Both the position numbers and the translations under genes were made by a program. From contig NZ_QVMT01000005.1 of the NCBI RefSeq assembly GCF_003418935.1, positions 62,279-126,278 on the forward strand: DNA of 64,000 nt, written 5' to 3'. Positions within the stretch are counted from its first letter, which is position 1. Each line of letters starts with the position of its first letter. The notes below the pieces were generated by a model. The model was not told the DNA's origin, made no database searches, and saw only the letters and a list, made by a program, of their open reading frames with translations. This document shows positions 9,242 to 17,372 of the stretch, piece after piece. The DNA comes from Emticicia sp. C21 (GTDB taxonomy: Bacteria; Bacteroidota; Bacteroidia; Cytophagales; Spirosomataceae).

Positions 9242-10621
9242 ATGTATTATAAAGTATTCTTTCTCCTGTTTTTTATTTATTCCCATTCATTTTCCCAGCG
9301 TATCCCAACCGATTCAATTCAGGCAGATATTGAAGCAGGTTTACGATACCTGAATGCCAGACAATGCACACAAACCATTAATGGGAAACAATATGCAGGA
9401 GAATGGGAGGCGCATATGCGCATGGAAGGCTCCATCTTATTATTAGGTTCAAAAAGCAATTTTCGGGATTCCAACTGCTTTACAATGGCAGGTATTCATA
9501 ATATTCTAGCTGAAATGTACCTGGCAGATACTTCTAAGAAAATGATTCTGCCTATGCTGCAAAAAGTTTTCCCCGAAGTTTTAAGCTATTCTAGCGGAGT
9601 CAGATTTAATTTCTGGAAACAATTGCCACCCAATCGGGATTTGCTGTTAGGTTTAGAGCCAGACCCTGTACCATTGGTAAGACGCCCCACTACCTTTACG
9701 CTTAAAAACAGATTTATCAACAAAGCCGCCAACGTAGAAAACGATGCCGACGATACCTCGATGGGAAATCTGGCGATTTGGTATCATAAAAAGATATTTG
9801 GCGTTGATTCTCTGAAAACTGCCAAGCCTGCCTTATTTGACAGGTATCTTGATAAAGACCGTAAAAACAGACATTGGTATAATTATCTTTTTCATGGCTT
9901 CAAAAACTCAGGGGCTTATCTGACATGGTTAGGTGAGGAAGATGCATTTGACAACTGGAACATTACCAAAGCCGTATGGCATAACCTTACTTTCTATATT
10001 CCTTACAGCGTTTGTTTTCCACATGCCTATACACCTTATATTCCTTGGGGCACAAATGATGTTGATGTGGTAGTAAATGCCAATGTACTCACTTACCTTG
10101 CCAAAAGCGGATTGACTCAAAAGAGTAAGGGCAGCGATGCCGCACATCAATTGATTGAAAAACATGCCAAAAGAGGCCGGTGGGCACGTATGGGCATTTA
10201 TTACCCAAATCGCTTTCATTTTCATTATGCTGTAAGCAGGGCATTTGCAGCTGGTGATACTGCTTTAGCAAAAACAGGACAATATCTCTTAGATAACCTG
10301 ACTAAAACCCAGCAATCAGACGGAAGTTATAAAAGCGATAAAAAAGTAAACAATCACGATAGAATACAATCGACGGCTTATGCATTGTTAAGTTTACTTT
10401 ACCTGAAAGAAGCAGGGATGAATGTTCCATCAGCTTTAATTACTCAATCAATGGCTTATTTACGTTCTCAAAAGAATTTTGAAAATCAGGAGGCCTACTG
10501 GCAGGGCGGTGTATTTTTTTCAGGGGGAACAGTGGTGCGGAAAACCCTTTTCTTTACTTCTGATGCTTATACAACTGCGTTAGTCGCCTTAGCTTTTCAG
10601 AAGTATATACAATTGATTTAA
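9242..10621 (+). CDS. Secreted protein with predicted alpha/alpha-toroid (terpenoid cyclase-like) repeats
   Basis: A 459-residue protein with a signal peptide (MYYKVFFLLFFIYSHSFSQ). Its middle and C-terminal parts contain repeats resembling the helical hairpins of prenyltransferase and squalene-cyclase-fold proteins, for example QSDGSYKSDKKVNNHDRIQSTAYALLSLLYL and the last helical pair AYTTALVALAFQKYI. Many Bacteroidota encode secreted proteins of this fold without a known reaction, and no DxDD or similar catalytic motif is visible here, so an enzymatic role is not claimed. The stop codon (10619-10621) abuts the stop of the convergent gene at 10622 with no spacer. Confidence 0.75.
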   Translation: MYYKVFFLLFFIYSHSFSQRIPTDSIQADIEAGLRYLNARQCTQTINGKQYAGEWEAHMRMEGSILLLGSKSNFRDSNCFTMAGIHNILAEMYLADTSKKMILPMLQKVFPEVLSYSSGVRFNFWKQLPPNRDLLLGLEPDPVPLVRRPTTFTLKNRFINKAANVENDADDTSMGNLAIWYHKKIFGVDSLKTAKPALFDRYLDKDRKNRHWYNYLFHGFKNSGAYLTWLGEEDAFDNWNITKAVWHNLTFYIPYSVCFPHAYTPYIPWGTNDVDVVVNANVLTYLAKSGLTQKSKGSDAAHQLIEKHAKRGRWARMGIYYPNRFHFHYAVSRAFAAGDTALAKTGQYLLDNLTKTQQSDGSYKSDKKVNNHDRIQSTAYALLSLLYLKEAGMNVPSALITQSMAYLRSQKNFENQEAYWQGGVFFSGGTVVRKTLFFTSDAYTTALVALAFQKYIQLI

Positions 10622-11632
10622 TTAAAGATGGTTCATTACCAACTTCACTTTGTCGGCAATAGTAATCATTAATACAGTCCGGGCGCTACCAATAGCAATG
10701 GCTGTATTATCAGAAGTAAAAACTGTTTCGTAGATATTAAAGGCTTTGTTTAGTTTTACGCCATGCACCTGATAATTGCCTGATTTATCATCCACTACTA
10801 TCTGTCCATTACCAGCCGAATAAATATCATATTTATTACCTTCTACTCTTCCCCAGATAAGCCCTGATGTTGGCAGGATTTTTTTCTTGTTGTTGCTATA
10901 AATTCTTCCTGTCTTACCCATCCAGCCACCTGTAACTACATAATTGTCAGCATCCAGGAACTGGATTTCGTGGAAGATACTATTGCCTAGCATGTTTTTA
11001 CGTTGCCATTTCTCTCCATCCAATTCGTATAAATGGGTTTTATTTGGCGTGTACATCAAGGCATATACCTTTTTATTAAAAGGATTGTACTTGACACACC
11101 AAACCATTTTGAAAGGATTGGAATAGATTTTTTTCCAGGTAATTCCTCCATCAACTGATTTCAGTATAAATCCATTCGGAACAGTCTTTTTCGAATGAGC
11201 AATGGCCGAGCGACCTCCACAAATATAAATCTCAGATTCACTTACCACCACCATATTGTAGAAACAGGCATTTTCGTAGCCTTTTACTTTAATTGTCTGC
11301 CAGACTTTTGTTTCTAAATTATGTTTGTAGATTATTCCTTTATCGCCGCAGGCAATAATAGTTTTCTCATCAAATCTATCAAGCTTGTAAATATCTAATT
11401 GTTGGCTTGGGTAAGAGACATTGGTAAGATTACCCTCGGCATCAATAGATTTCAGCGTACCATACTTGCCTCCAATCCAGAATTTGTCTTCTACAGGGAT
11501 AATATCATAGTAAGAAGAATCCGCATAGGTGATTCCTTGTTGAAGAACTTTAATAGACACATCTTGTGCTTTAGCGTGCAAGCATAAGAATAGCATTAAA
11601 AAGCGTAACGCTATTTGAACGGCAAATTTCAA
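10622..11632 (-). CDS. Secreted beta-propeller protein (BNR/Ycf48-like repeats)
   Basis: The protein is a secreted repeat protein of about 336 residues. Blades contain Asp-box-like phrases such as ILKSVDGGITWKKIYSNP and repeated short strands (GGKYGTLKSID, ACGDKGIIYKHN, TGGWMGKTGRIYSN), as in Ycf48/sialidase-type propellers. Such proteins usually bind partners or scaffold assembly; no catalytic residues are evident. The start is uncertain. The longest ATG frame begins at 11707, but a TTG at 11632 gives MKFAVQIALRFLMLFLCLHAKAQ, a textbook signal peptide that the longer form would bury. An ATG at 11596 would leave the signal too short. It converges with the preceding gene without any gap. Confidence 0.75.
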   Translation of the reverse strand: MKFAVQIALRFLMLFLCLHAKAQDVSIKVLQQGITYADSSYYDIIPVEDKFWIGGKYGTLKSIDAEGNLTNVSYPSQQLDIYKLDRFDEKTIIACGDKGIIYKHNLETKVWQTIKVKGYENACFYNMVVVSESEIYICGGRSAIAHSKKTVPNGFILKSVDGGITWKKIYSNPFKMVWCVKYNPFNKKVYALMYTPNKTHLYELDGEKWQRKNMLGNSIFHEIQFLDADNYVVTGGWMGKTGRIYSNNKKKILPTSGLIWGRVEGNKYDIYSAGNGQIVVDDKSGNYQVHGVKLNKAFNIYETVFTSDNTAIAIGSARTVLMITIADKVKLVMNHL

Positions 11633-11769
11633 AAAAGGTAGAGGTCTGTTATATAGGGTATATTTAAGTGTTAATTGCAAAAATAGAAATATGCCGCGAC
11701 TCTTCAAAGTGACAAATTGATTTTAATAACGCTATTTATTTTAGGGTGGGTTTATTTCTGAAATAAAGC

Positions 11770-11777
11770 TATTTTTG
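11770..11777 (+). promoter_or_regulatory. -7 box TATTTTTG upstream of the M14 peptidase gene
   Basis: It matches TAnnTTTG and lies 28 bp before the ATG at 11806, the same spacing as at 9206. No convincing -33 box. Confidence 0.45.
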
Positions 11778-11805
11778 TCTTTGTACTCAATAAAATTCCA
11801 ATTAT

Positions 11806-13125
11806 ATGGTTCTTCTTCGCAAACGCCTTACCTTTGCCGTAATAGCTTATTTTATATCAATCAGTATGTCAAGTTTTGCCCAAACGAAGGATTTTTCTAA
11901 AGATTTATTTGCTCAATACGCTCAATACAAAGAATCAGCCATTACACATCGTCGTTTCAAACACAAAGACCTCGTGCCTTTGATTAAGCAATTGCCGTTT
12001 GAAAAACAGGTAGTAGGGAAGTCATTTGAAGAAAGAGATTTATACCAGATAAAATTAGGTAACGGAAAAACCAAGATATTGTTATGGTCGCAAATGCACG
12101 GCGATGAACCAACGGCTACCATGGCTTTATTAGATATTTTCCGCTTCTTTCAGGCAAAAAATGATGGTTTTGACGCATTAAGAGAAAGTATATTGACCAA
12201 TACTACTCTCTATTTTGTACCCATGCTCAACCCTGATGGAGCAGAGCGCTACCAAAGGCGCACGGCTACTGAAATAGACATGAACCGTGATGCCCTACGG
12301 TTCCAAACACCGGAGGGGGCTTTATTGAAAAAATTGCAGGATGAATTGAGTCCGGAGTTTTCTTTTAATCTGCATGATAAAAATACAAGGTATAGTGCCG
12401 GGAGGAGTGACAAGCAGGCAACGGTTTCGTTCTTAGCTACGTCGTTTGATTTTGAGAGAAGCTGGAATCCTGCCCGTACAAGTGCCATGCAGGTAATCTG
12501 CCGGATGAGTGAGTCTTTGCAAAACTTTATTCCAGGTCATTTAGGACGTTGGAATGATGAGCATGAACCTCGTGCATTTGGCGATAATGTGGCCAAATGG
12601 GGCAGCAGTCTGATATTGATTGAATCAGGCGGATATAAAGAAGATACGGAAAAACAGTTTATCAGAAAACTGAATTTTGTGGCTATTCTTACGGGTTTGC
12701 AGGCTATAGCCGAGAAGTCTTATACCCATTATACATTAGCCACTTACGAAGCATTGCCTAATAATGAGCGTTATTTATACGACCTATTGATTCGTAATGC
12801 TGAGTTTGATTATAAAGGTAAAATAGTGATTAAAGATATTGCAATTGACCTGATTGAAAAAAATACCAGAAATGCCACGGGTTTTACCATCAAGAGCGTT
12901 ATTGAAGATATGGGCGACCTTTCGACCTTCTGGGGTATCAAAGAAATTGATGCAACCGGACTACGGGTAAGACCTCTGGCCTATTTTCCTGAATTAATAA
13001 AGACCTACACTTTGTCAAAAGAAGACATTCAGGATAAAGAATTAAACCTGGACGAAAAAGCAAACTTTGTATTAACAAAGGGCAACGAAGTTAAATACGT
13101 AATTGTGAATGGACAAATTAAATAG
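11806..13125 (+). CDS. Secreted zinc carboxypeptidase, M14 family
   Basis: A 439-residue exported peptidase with a signal peptide ending near SSFAQ. The M14 zinc ligands are visible: His98 and Glu101 in QMHGDEPTA and His190 in FNLHDKN. The substrate-binding LNPDGAERYQRRT motif and the catalytic glutamate in LILIESGGY (Glu273) are also present. Members release C-terminal residues from peptides or cleave cell-wall peptides, and the specificity cannot be read here. The C-terminal 120 residues form an extra domain beyond the usual catalytic core, probably beta-rich. The next gene starts just after its stop, so they are likely co-transcribed. Confidence 0.9.
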   Translation: MVLLRKRLTFAVIAYFISISMSSFAQTKDFSKDLFAQYAQYKESAITHRRFKHKDLVPLIKQLPFEKQVVGKSFEERDLYQIKLGNGKTKILLWSQMHGDEPTATMALLDIFRFFQAKNDGFDALRESILTNTTLYFVPMLNPDGAERYQRRTATEIDMNRDALRFQTPEGALLKKLQDELSPEFSFNLHDKNTRYSAGRSDKQATVSFLATSFDFERSWNPARTSAMQVICRMSESLQNFIPGHLGRWNDEHEPRAFGDNVAKWGSSLILIESGGYKEDTEKQFIRKLNFVAILTGLQAIAEKSYTHYTLATYEALPNNERYLYDLLIRNAEFDYKGKIVIKDIAIDLIEKNTRNATGFTIKSVIEDMGDLSTFWGIKEIDATGLRVRPLAYFPELIKTYTLSKEDIQDKELNLDEKANFVLTKGNEVKYVIVNGQIK

Positions 13126-13126
13126 C

Positions 13127-13882
13127 ATGCGCGGTAAAAGCCGTGTGAGAAAGTATTATTTCCTTTTCTTGTTTCTACTATTAGCAAACTCTGGTGTTTT
13201 TGCTCAACAGTCTTATGTATTAGGCCGGGCGATTGATAAAACCACAAAACAGCCTATTCCATCGGCGACAGTTGTCAATAAAAACACGAAACAGATAACC
13301 AAAACAAGCGAAAACGGGAATTTCCTGGTAAAAGCTGTAAAAGGCGATTCTATCAAAATTTCGTCTGTAGGTTATAAAAATGCGGGTATCGCCTGGGATG
13401 GTGTCAATAAAGAGCCTGTTATTGAGCTTCCACAAGATGCGATTGTATTGCCGGAGGTAACCATAAAAGACCGACGTATAGAAATCATCAGACAACAGAT
13501 TGATGATTTGTTAGCTGCCCCTGAAGCCTCTACTAAATTGAAATGGAAAGACATCTCTAATCTGATTAATACCAACACTTCTTCGCCCGGTGGCGGAATT
13601 GGTATTTCAATTGATGGGTTGTATCAGCTTTTCAGCAAAGAGGGCAAAACCCGACGCAAACTGGAGGCCATGAAACAGGAAGACCTTCGTAAACTTTTAG
13701 TAGAATACCGCTATAGTGCCGAATATGTCTCATACGTAACCAAATTGAAAGGACAACAACTAAAAGATTTCATGAAATTCTGTAATTTGCCTAACAATTT
13801 TGTTCTCACCGCCAACGATTACGACTTAACATTTGAGGTGTTCAGATGTCTAGAAGAATTTAAAGGCAAATTCCGTTTTTAA
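13127..13882 (+). CDS. Secreted carboxypeptidase-regulatory-like domain protein
   Basis: The likely start is the ATG at 13127, two bases past the stop of the peptidase gene; an overlapping ATG at 13109 adds six residues. The signal peptide ends at GVFAQ. Residues about 27-105 form a transthyretin-like carboxypeptidase-D regulatory domain (VLGRAIDKTTKQPIPSATV, KGDSIKISSVGYKNAGI). The remaining 140 residues are a mostly helical domain of unknown role that recurs with this domain in Bacteroidota. It follows the M14 peptidase and precedes the GH78 gene by 30 bp, suggesting a short operon of exported proteins. No enzymatic residues are seen. Confidence 0.82.
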   Translation: MRGKSRVRKYYFLFLFLLLANSGVFAQQSYVLGRAIDKTTKQPIPSATVVNKNTKQITKTSENGNFLVKAVKGDSIKISSVGYKNAGIAWDGVNKEPVIELPQDAIVLPEVTIKDRRIEIIRQQIDDLLAAPEASTKLKWKDISNLINTNTSSPGGGIGISIDGLYQLFSKEGKTRRKLEAMKQEDLRKLLVEYRYSAEYVSYVTKLKGQQLKDFMKFCNLPNNFVLTANDYDLTFEVFRCLEEFKGKFRF

Positions 13883-13912
13883 ACTTTACAAAATCCTATT
13901 ATTACAATATCA

Positions 13913-16690
13913 ATGAAAAAACTCGTTTTTTCCCTTTTCTCTATTCTATTATTTAACTTCACTTATGCCCAGACCATCGAAAAACTTCGGTGCGAATATT
14001 TTGATAACCCTTTGGGTCTTGATACCCAGAAACCTCGTTTATCGTGGCAAATTAATTCAACAACCCGTGGTACTAAACAAATAGCTTATCAGATATTGGT
14101 GGCAGATACCGAAGAAAACCTGAAAAAAGATAACGGAAACCTGTGGAACTCAGGCATGGTAAAATCAGACCAGTCTTTATGGGTGAATTATGCGGGAAAA
14201 GCGCTGGAATCACGCAAAAGATATTTCTGGAAAGTGAAAATCTGGAATGAAAAAAACAAAGCTACTACGTATAGCGAACCTGCTTTCTGGGAAATGGGTC
14301 TCTTGCAAATAAGTGATTGGTCGGCACATTGGATTGGGAAAAAAGGAACAGAAGGCAAGCCACCTAAAGCTGTTGAATTACAAAAAGAATTTCAGCTAGC
14401 CAAAAGAGCTATTAGAGCCAGAATCTATGTAACAGGCTTAGGGGCATATCATCTAATATTTAATGGTAAAAAAGTTGGGAAAGATATATTAACACCCGGT
14501 TGGACAAACTATCTGAAAACGATTCACTACCAGACCTACGAAATTGATGGAGAAGACCTGACTATCGGTACAAACTTTATCACAGCTACTTTGGGCAATG
14601 GCTGGTGGAGCAGTGGCTTAGGTTGGGGCGGAGGTAAATTTTCTTATAGCGAAGGCCCTTGCCGCTTGCTATTTCAGATGGAATTGGAGTTTTACGATGG
14701 TTCTCGCCAAACCGTTATATCTGATGGCACTTGGAAAACCCGACTCTCTCCTATCGTATCTAATTCATTATATAATGGTGAGGTCTATGATGGACGTTTA
14801 GAATACAGCAAAGAATGGGTGAATGCGAGTATCCTTGATAATGCTGAAAACAAAACTACTTTATTCGGCCCAAAACCAGAGGATAATAGAAATGATGAAG
14901 CTGAGACTTTCAGCACAAAAAATACCAAGCTAATTGCCTCTGTTGCACCTCAGATTCAGGCAATGCAGGAAATAAAGGCTGTTAAAATAACTGAACCTCG
15001 TAAAGGACATTATGTATTTGATTTCGGACAAAACCTTGTCGGTTTTGCGCATCTGAAGGTAGAAGGCAAAGCAGGGAAAGAAGTTGAAATGAAATTTGCC
15101 GAACTATTAACAGATAAAGGCTTAGTAGACCAGGCCAATTTAAGAAGCATCCGACCTATTGATAAGTATATTCTGAAAGGTTATGGCGTAGAAGAGTGGG
15201 AGCCTAAATTTACCTATCATGGTTTTCGTTATGTAGAGGTTGAGGGTCTACCTAAAAAACCGGATGAAAACACATTGGTAGCAAAGGTGATTCATAACAA
15301 TGTGCCGTTTTCAGGAAGTTTCACCACCTCAAACGACTTACTCAATAGTATCTATAAAAATATCACCTGGGGACAACGGGGCAATATGCACAGCGTGCCA
15401 ACTGATTGTCCACAAAGAGATGAGCGCTTAGGTTGGATGGGTGATGCACAGATATTTGCGCCTACTGCCAGTTATATTATGCAGATGAACGGCTTTTTTG
15501 CTAAATGGGTAAGAGATATTGCTGATTCTCAGCACTCATCAGGTTATGTCTATGATGTAAATCCTAAGATTGTCGTAGGTGGTCCATCAAAACCTGCCTG
15601 GGGAGATGCCATAGTGATAGTACCTTACCGTATGTATCAGTTTTATGGCGATAAACGTATCATTGAAGAAAATTATGAGGCGATGAAAAACTGGGTGGAA
15701 TACATGAATAATCACCCGAACACGAAGAAGGATGGCATCTATTATTTTGAGGCGGGAGACTTCTATGGCTATGGCGACTGGGTACCTGTAGAGACATCTC
15801 CTACCAAACCTATTGGCGGAAGCTATCAATTTTATTCAAATAAATTATTAGCCGAAATGGCAAAAGTAATTGGCAAAACCGCCGATGCGCAGAAATATGC
15901 TGATGTAGCCCAAAAAGTTGCAGATAAATACAATCAAATATATTTTGACCCACAAGGCAAAAACTATGAGGGCAGCACACAAGGCGCAAACCTAATACCT
16001 TTGAGTTTAGGCATTACTAAACCTGCCGACCGACTGGCAGTAGCACAGAATATAGCAGCCAATGTACGAGCAAAAAATGACCACCTGACTACCGGATTCC
16101 TATCTACAGAGATGCTTTTGCCAAGTCTGAGCGTTGCCGGAGAGCATGAATTGGCATACAAAGTAGCTACCCAAAAGACCTATCCAAGTTGGGGATACAT
16201 GATTGAAAAGGGAGCTACTACCATGTGGGAATTGTGGAACTCTGATACCGAAAAACCGGAGGGTATGAATTCTCGTAATCATTTTGCTTATGGTTCAATT
16301 GGCGAATGGTTTTATGCTTATCTGGCAGGTATCAAACTCGACCCAACGAGCGCTGCATTTAAGCATTTTATCATTGCCCCTATGCCTGTGGGCGATTTGA
16401 AATGGGTGGAGAGTAAATATGAATCAAGCTACGGCCCGATTGCCTCAGGTTGGAATTTGCAAGGGTCAAAATTGGTTTTGAAAGTATCTATTCCTGCTAA
16501 TACATCAGCCCAGATTCAATTGCCACTATCTGGTAAAACCAATGCCATCATTAAAGAATCTGATAAAGTAATTTTAACAGGCAATAAAGCGCCAAAAGCT
16601 AAAATACAGGGCATTACCTTTGTGAAAGTAGATAAAGATAAAGCCATTTTTGAGGTTTTAAGTGGAAATTATTCGTTTTCGGTGGAATAG
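13913..16690 (+). CDS. Alpha-L-rhamnosidase, glycoside hydrolase family 78
   Basis: This 925-residue exported enzyme would remove terminal alpha-L-rhamnose from plant polysaccharides or glycosides. A signal peptide (ending TYAQ) is followed by the N-terminal beta domains of bacterial rhamnosidases (LRCEYFDNPLGLDTQKPRLSW; the concanavalin-like domain with GNGWWSSGLGWGG), the (alpha/alpha)6 catalytic barrel and a C-terminal beta-sandwich. The GH78 signature CPQRDERLGWMGDAQ is intact, with the probable general acid Glu504; a second conserved glutamate lies at about 773 in TMWELWNS. The length fits the family. It may be transcribed with the two preceding genes (gaps of 1 and 30 bp). The RAYT gene starts two bases after its stop. 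Confidence 0.95.
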   Translation: MKKLVFSLFSILLFNFTYAQTIEKLRCEYFDNPLGLDTQKPRLSWQINSTTRGTKQIAYQILVADTEENLKKDNGNLWNSGMVKSDQSLWVNYAGKALESRKRYFWKVKIWNEKNKATTYSEPAFWEMGLLQISDWSAHWIGKKGTEGKPPKAVELQKEFQLAKRAIRARIYVTGLGAYHLIFNGKKVGKDILTPGWTNYLKTIHYQTYEIDGEDLTIGTNFITATLGNGWWSSGLGWGGGKFSYSEGPCRLLFQMELEFYDGSRQTVISDGTWKTRLSPIVSNSLYNGEVYDGRLEYSKEWVNASILDNAENKTTLFGPKPEDNRNDEAETFSTKNTKLIASVAPQIQAMQEIKAVKITEPRKGHYVFDFGQNLVGFAHLKVEGKAGKEVEMKFAELLTDKGLVDQANLRSIRPIDKYILKGYGVEEWEPKFTYHGFRYVEVEGLPKKPDENTLVAKVIHNNVPFSGSFTTSNDLLNSIYKNITWGQRGNMHSVPTDCPQRDERLGWMGDAQIFAPTASYIMQMNGFFAKWVRDIADSQHSSGYVYDVNPKIVVGGPSKPAWGDAIVIVPYRMYQFYGDKRIIEENYEAMKNWVEYMNNHPNTKKDGIYYFEAGDFYGYGDWVPVETSPTKPIGGSYQFYSNKLLAEMAKVIGKTADAQKYADVAQKVADKYNQIYFDPQGKNYEGSTQGANLIPLSLGITKPADRLAVAQNIAANVRAKNDHLTTGFLSTEMLLPSLSVAGEHELAYKVATQKTYPSWGYMIEKGATTMWELWNSDTEKPEGMNSRNHFAYGSIGEWFYAYLAGIKLDPTSAAFKHFIIAPMPVGDLKWVESKYESSYGPIASGWNLQGSKLVLKVSIPANTSAQIQLPLSGKTNAIIKESDKVILTGNKAPKAKIQGITFVKVDKDKAIFEVLSGNYSFSVE

Positions 16691-16692
16691 AG

Positions 16693-17292
16693 ATGCCTTA
16701 CAATCCAGAAATACATCATCGTCGCTCGGTTCGATTGCAAGGCTATGATTATTCAAGAGAGGGCTTGTATTTTATTACTATTTGCACCCTCGATAAATTA
16801 TGTCTTTTTGGAGAAATCGTCGAAACGCAAATGGTGTTAAATGAATTAGGAGAAACGGTCAATAAATATTGGCTAGAGATACCTGAGCATTTTCCAAATG
16901 CTATTTTACATGAATTTGTTATCATGCCGAATCATTTACATGGTATTATTGAATTAAAATCGACAAATGTAGGGGTTCAAAATTTTGAACCCCTACGGGA
17001 ATTACAAATACCGAAAATTAACCAATATCAAAAAATTATCCCTCGTTCAATAGGTTCTATTGTGAGAGGTTTTAAAATTGGGGTAACTAAATGGTATCGG
17101 GATAAAATAAAGTTCGTGCTCGAAAATAAAATGCCCAAAGAAGGATATCTTCAAATTTCTATTTACGGAAACAAAATCTGGCAAAGAAATTACCATGAAC
17201 ACATAATCAGAAATGAACAATCTTATCTGACTATTTCCAATTATATCATTAATAATCCTCTTAATTGGAAGGAAGATAGATTTTATATCTAA
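16693..17292 (+). CDS. REP-associated tyrosine transposase (RAYT, Y1/IS200-like)
   Basis: A 199-residue single-domain HUH nuclease of the TnpA-REP group. It shows the RAYT start (HHRRSVRLQGYDYSREGLYFITICT), the HUH metal-binding motif in VIMPNHLHGIIEL (His81, His83) and the catalytic-tyrosine region WQRNYHEHIIRNE (Tyr167), followed by INNPLNW. Such proteins bind and nick REP palindromes as single-stranded DNA and are thought to move or maintain them. A perfect 28-bp palindrome lies inside this gene (residues about 93-101, between the HUH and Tyr motifs) and an identical copy lies 25 bp after its stop. The gene begins two bases after the rhamnosidase stop, so it may be read from that transcript. 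It appears intact. Confidence 0.93.
   Translation: MPYNPEIHHRRSVRLQGYDYSREGLYFITICTLDKLCLFGEIVETQMVLNELGETVNKYWLEIPEHFPNAILHEFVIMPNHLHGIIELKSTNVGVQNFEPLRELQIPKINQYQKIIPRSIGSIVRGFKIGVTKWYRDKIKFVLENKMPKEGYLQISIYGNKIWQRNYHEHIIRNEQSYLTISNYIINNPLNWKEDRFYI
16969..16996. repeat. Perfect 28-bp REP-like palindrome, copy inside the RAYT gene
   Basis: The half-site GTAGGGGTTCAAAA is followed directly by its exact reverse complement. The palindrome is in frame and encodes part of the linker between the HUH and tyrosine motifs. It is identical to the copy at 17317-17344. Confidence 0.9.
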
Positions 17293-17301
17293 TATCTTTG
17301 C
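17293..17301 (+). promoter_or_regulatory. -7 box TATCTTTGC upstream of murE
   Basis: An exact match to the Bacteroidota -7 consensus TAnnTTTGC, starting right after the RAYT stop codon. Transcription from it would place the palindrome at 17317-17344 in the murE 5' untranslated region. The -33 box is weak. Confidence 0.5.
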
Positions 17302-17316
17302 AAATACATTTCAACG

Positions 17317-17344
17317 GTAGGGGTTCAAAATTTTGAACCCCTAC
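17317..17344. repeat. Perfect 28-bp REP-like palindrome, copy between RAYT and murE
   Basis: Identical to 16969-16996 over all 28 bases, and the palindrome extends one more base on each side here. It lies 28 bp before the murE start codon and would form a stable hairpin in the leader or act as a weak terminator for RAYT. Confidence 0.9.
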
Positions 17345-17372
17345 CAAAGGCATAACCAAATAATTACATCCT

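Noticed and set aside
9089-9286. 65-residue minus-strand frame in the 9.0-9.3 kb gap
   Set aside because: Overlaps the signal peptide of the 9242 gene and looks like AT-rich noise.
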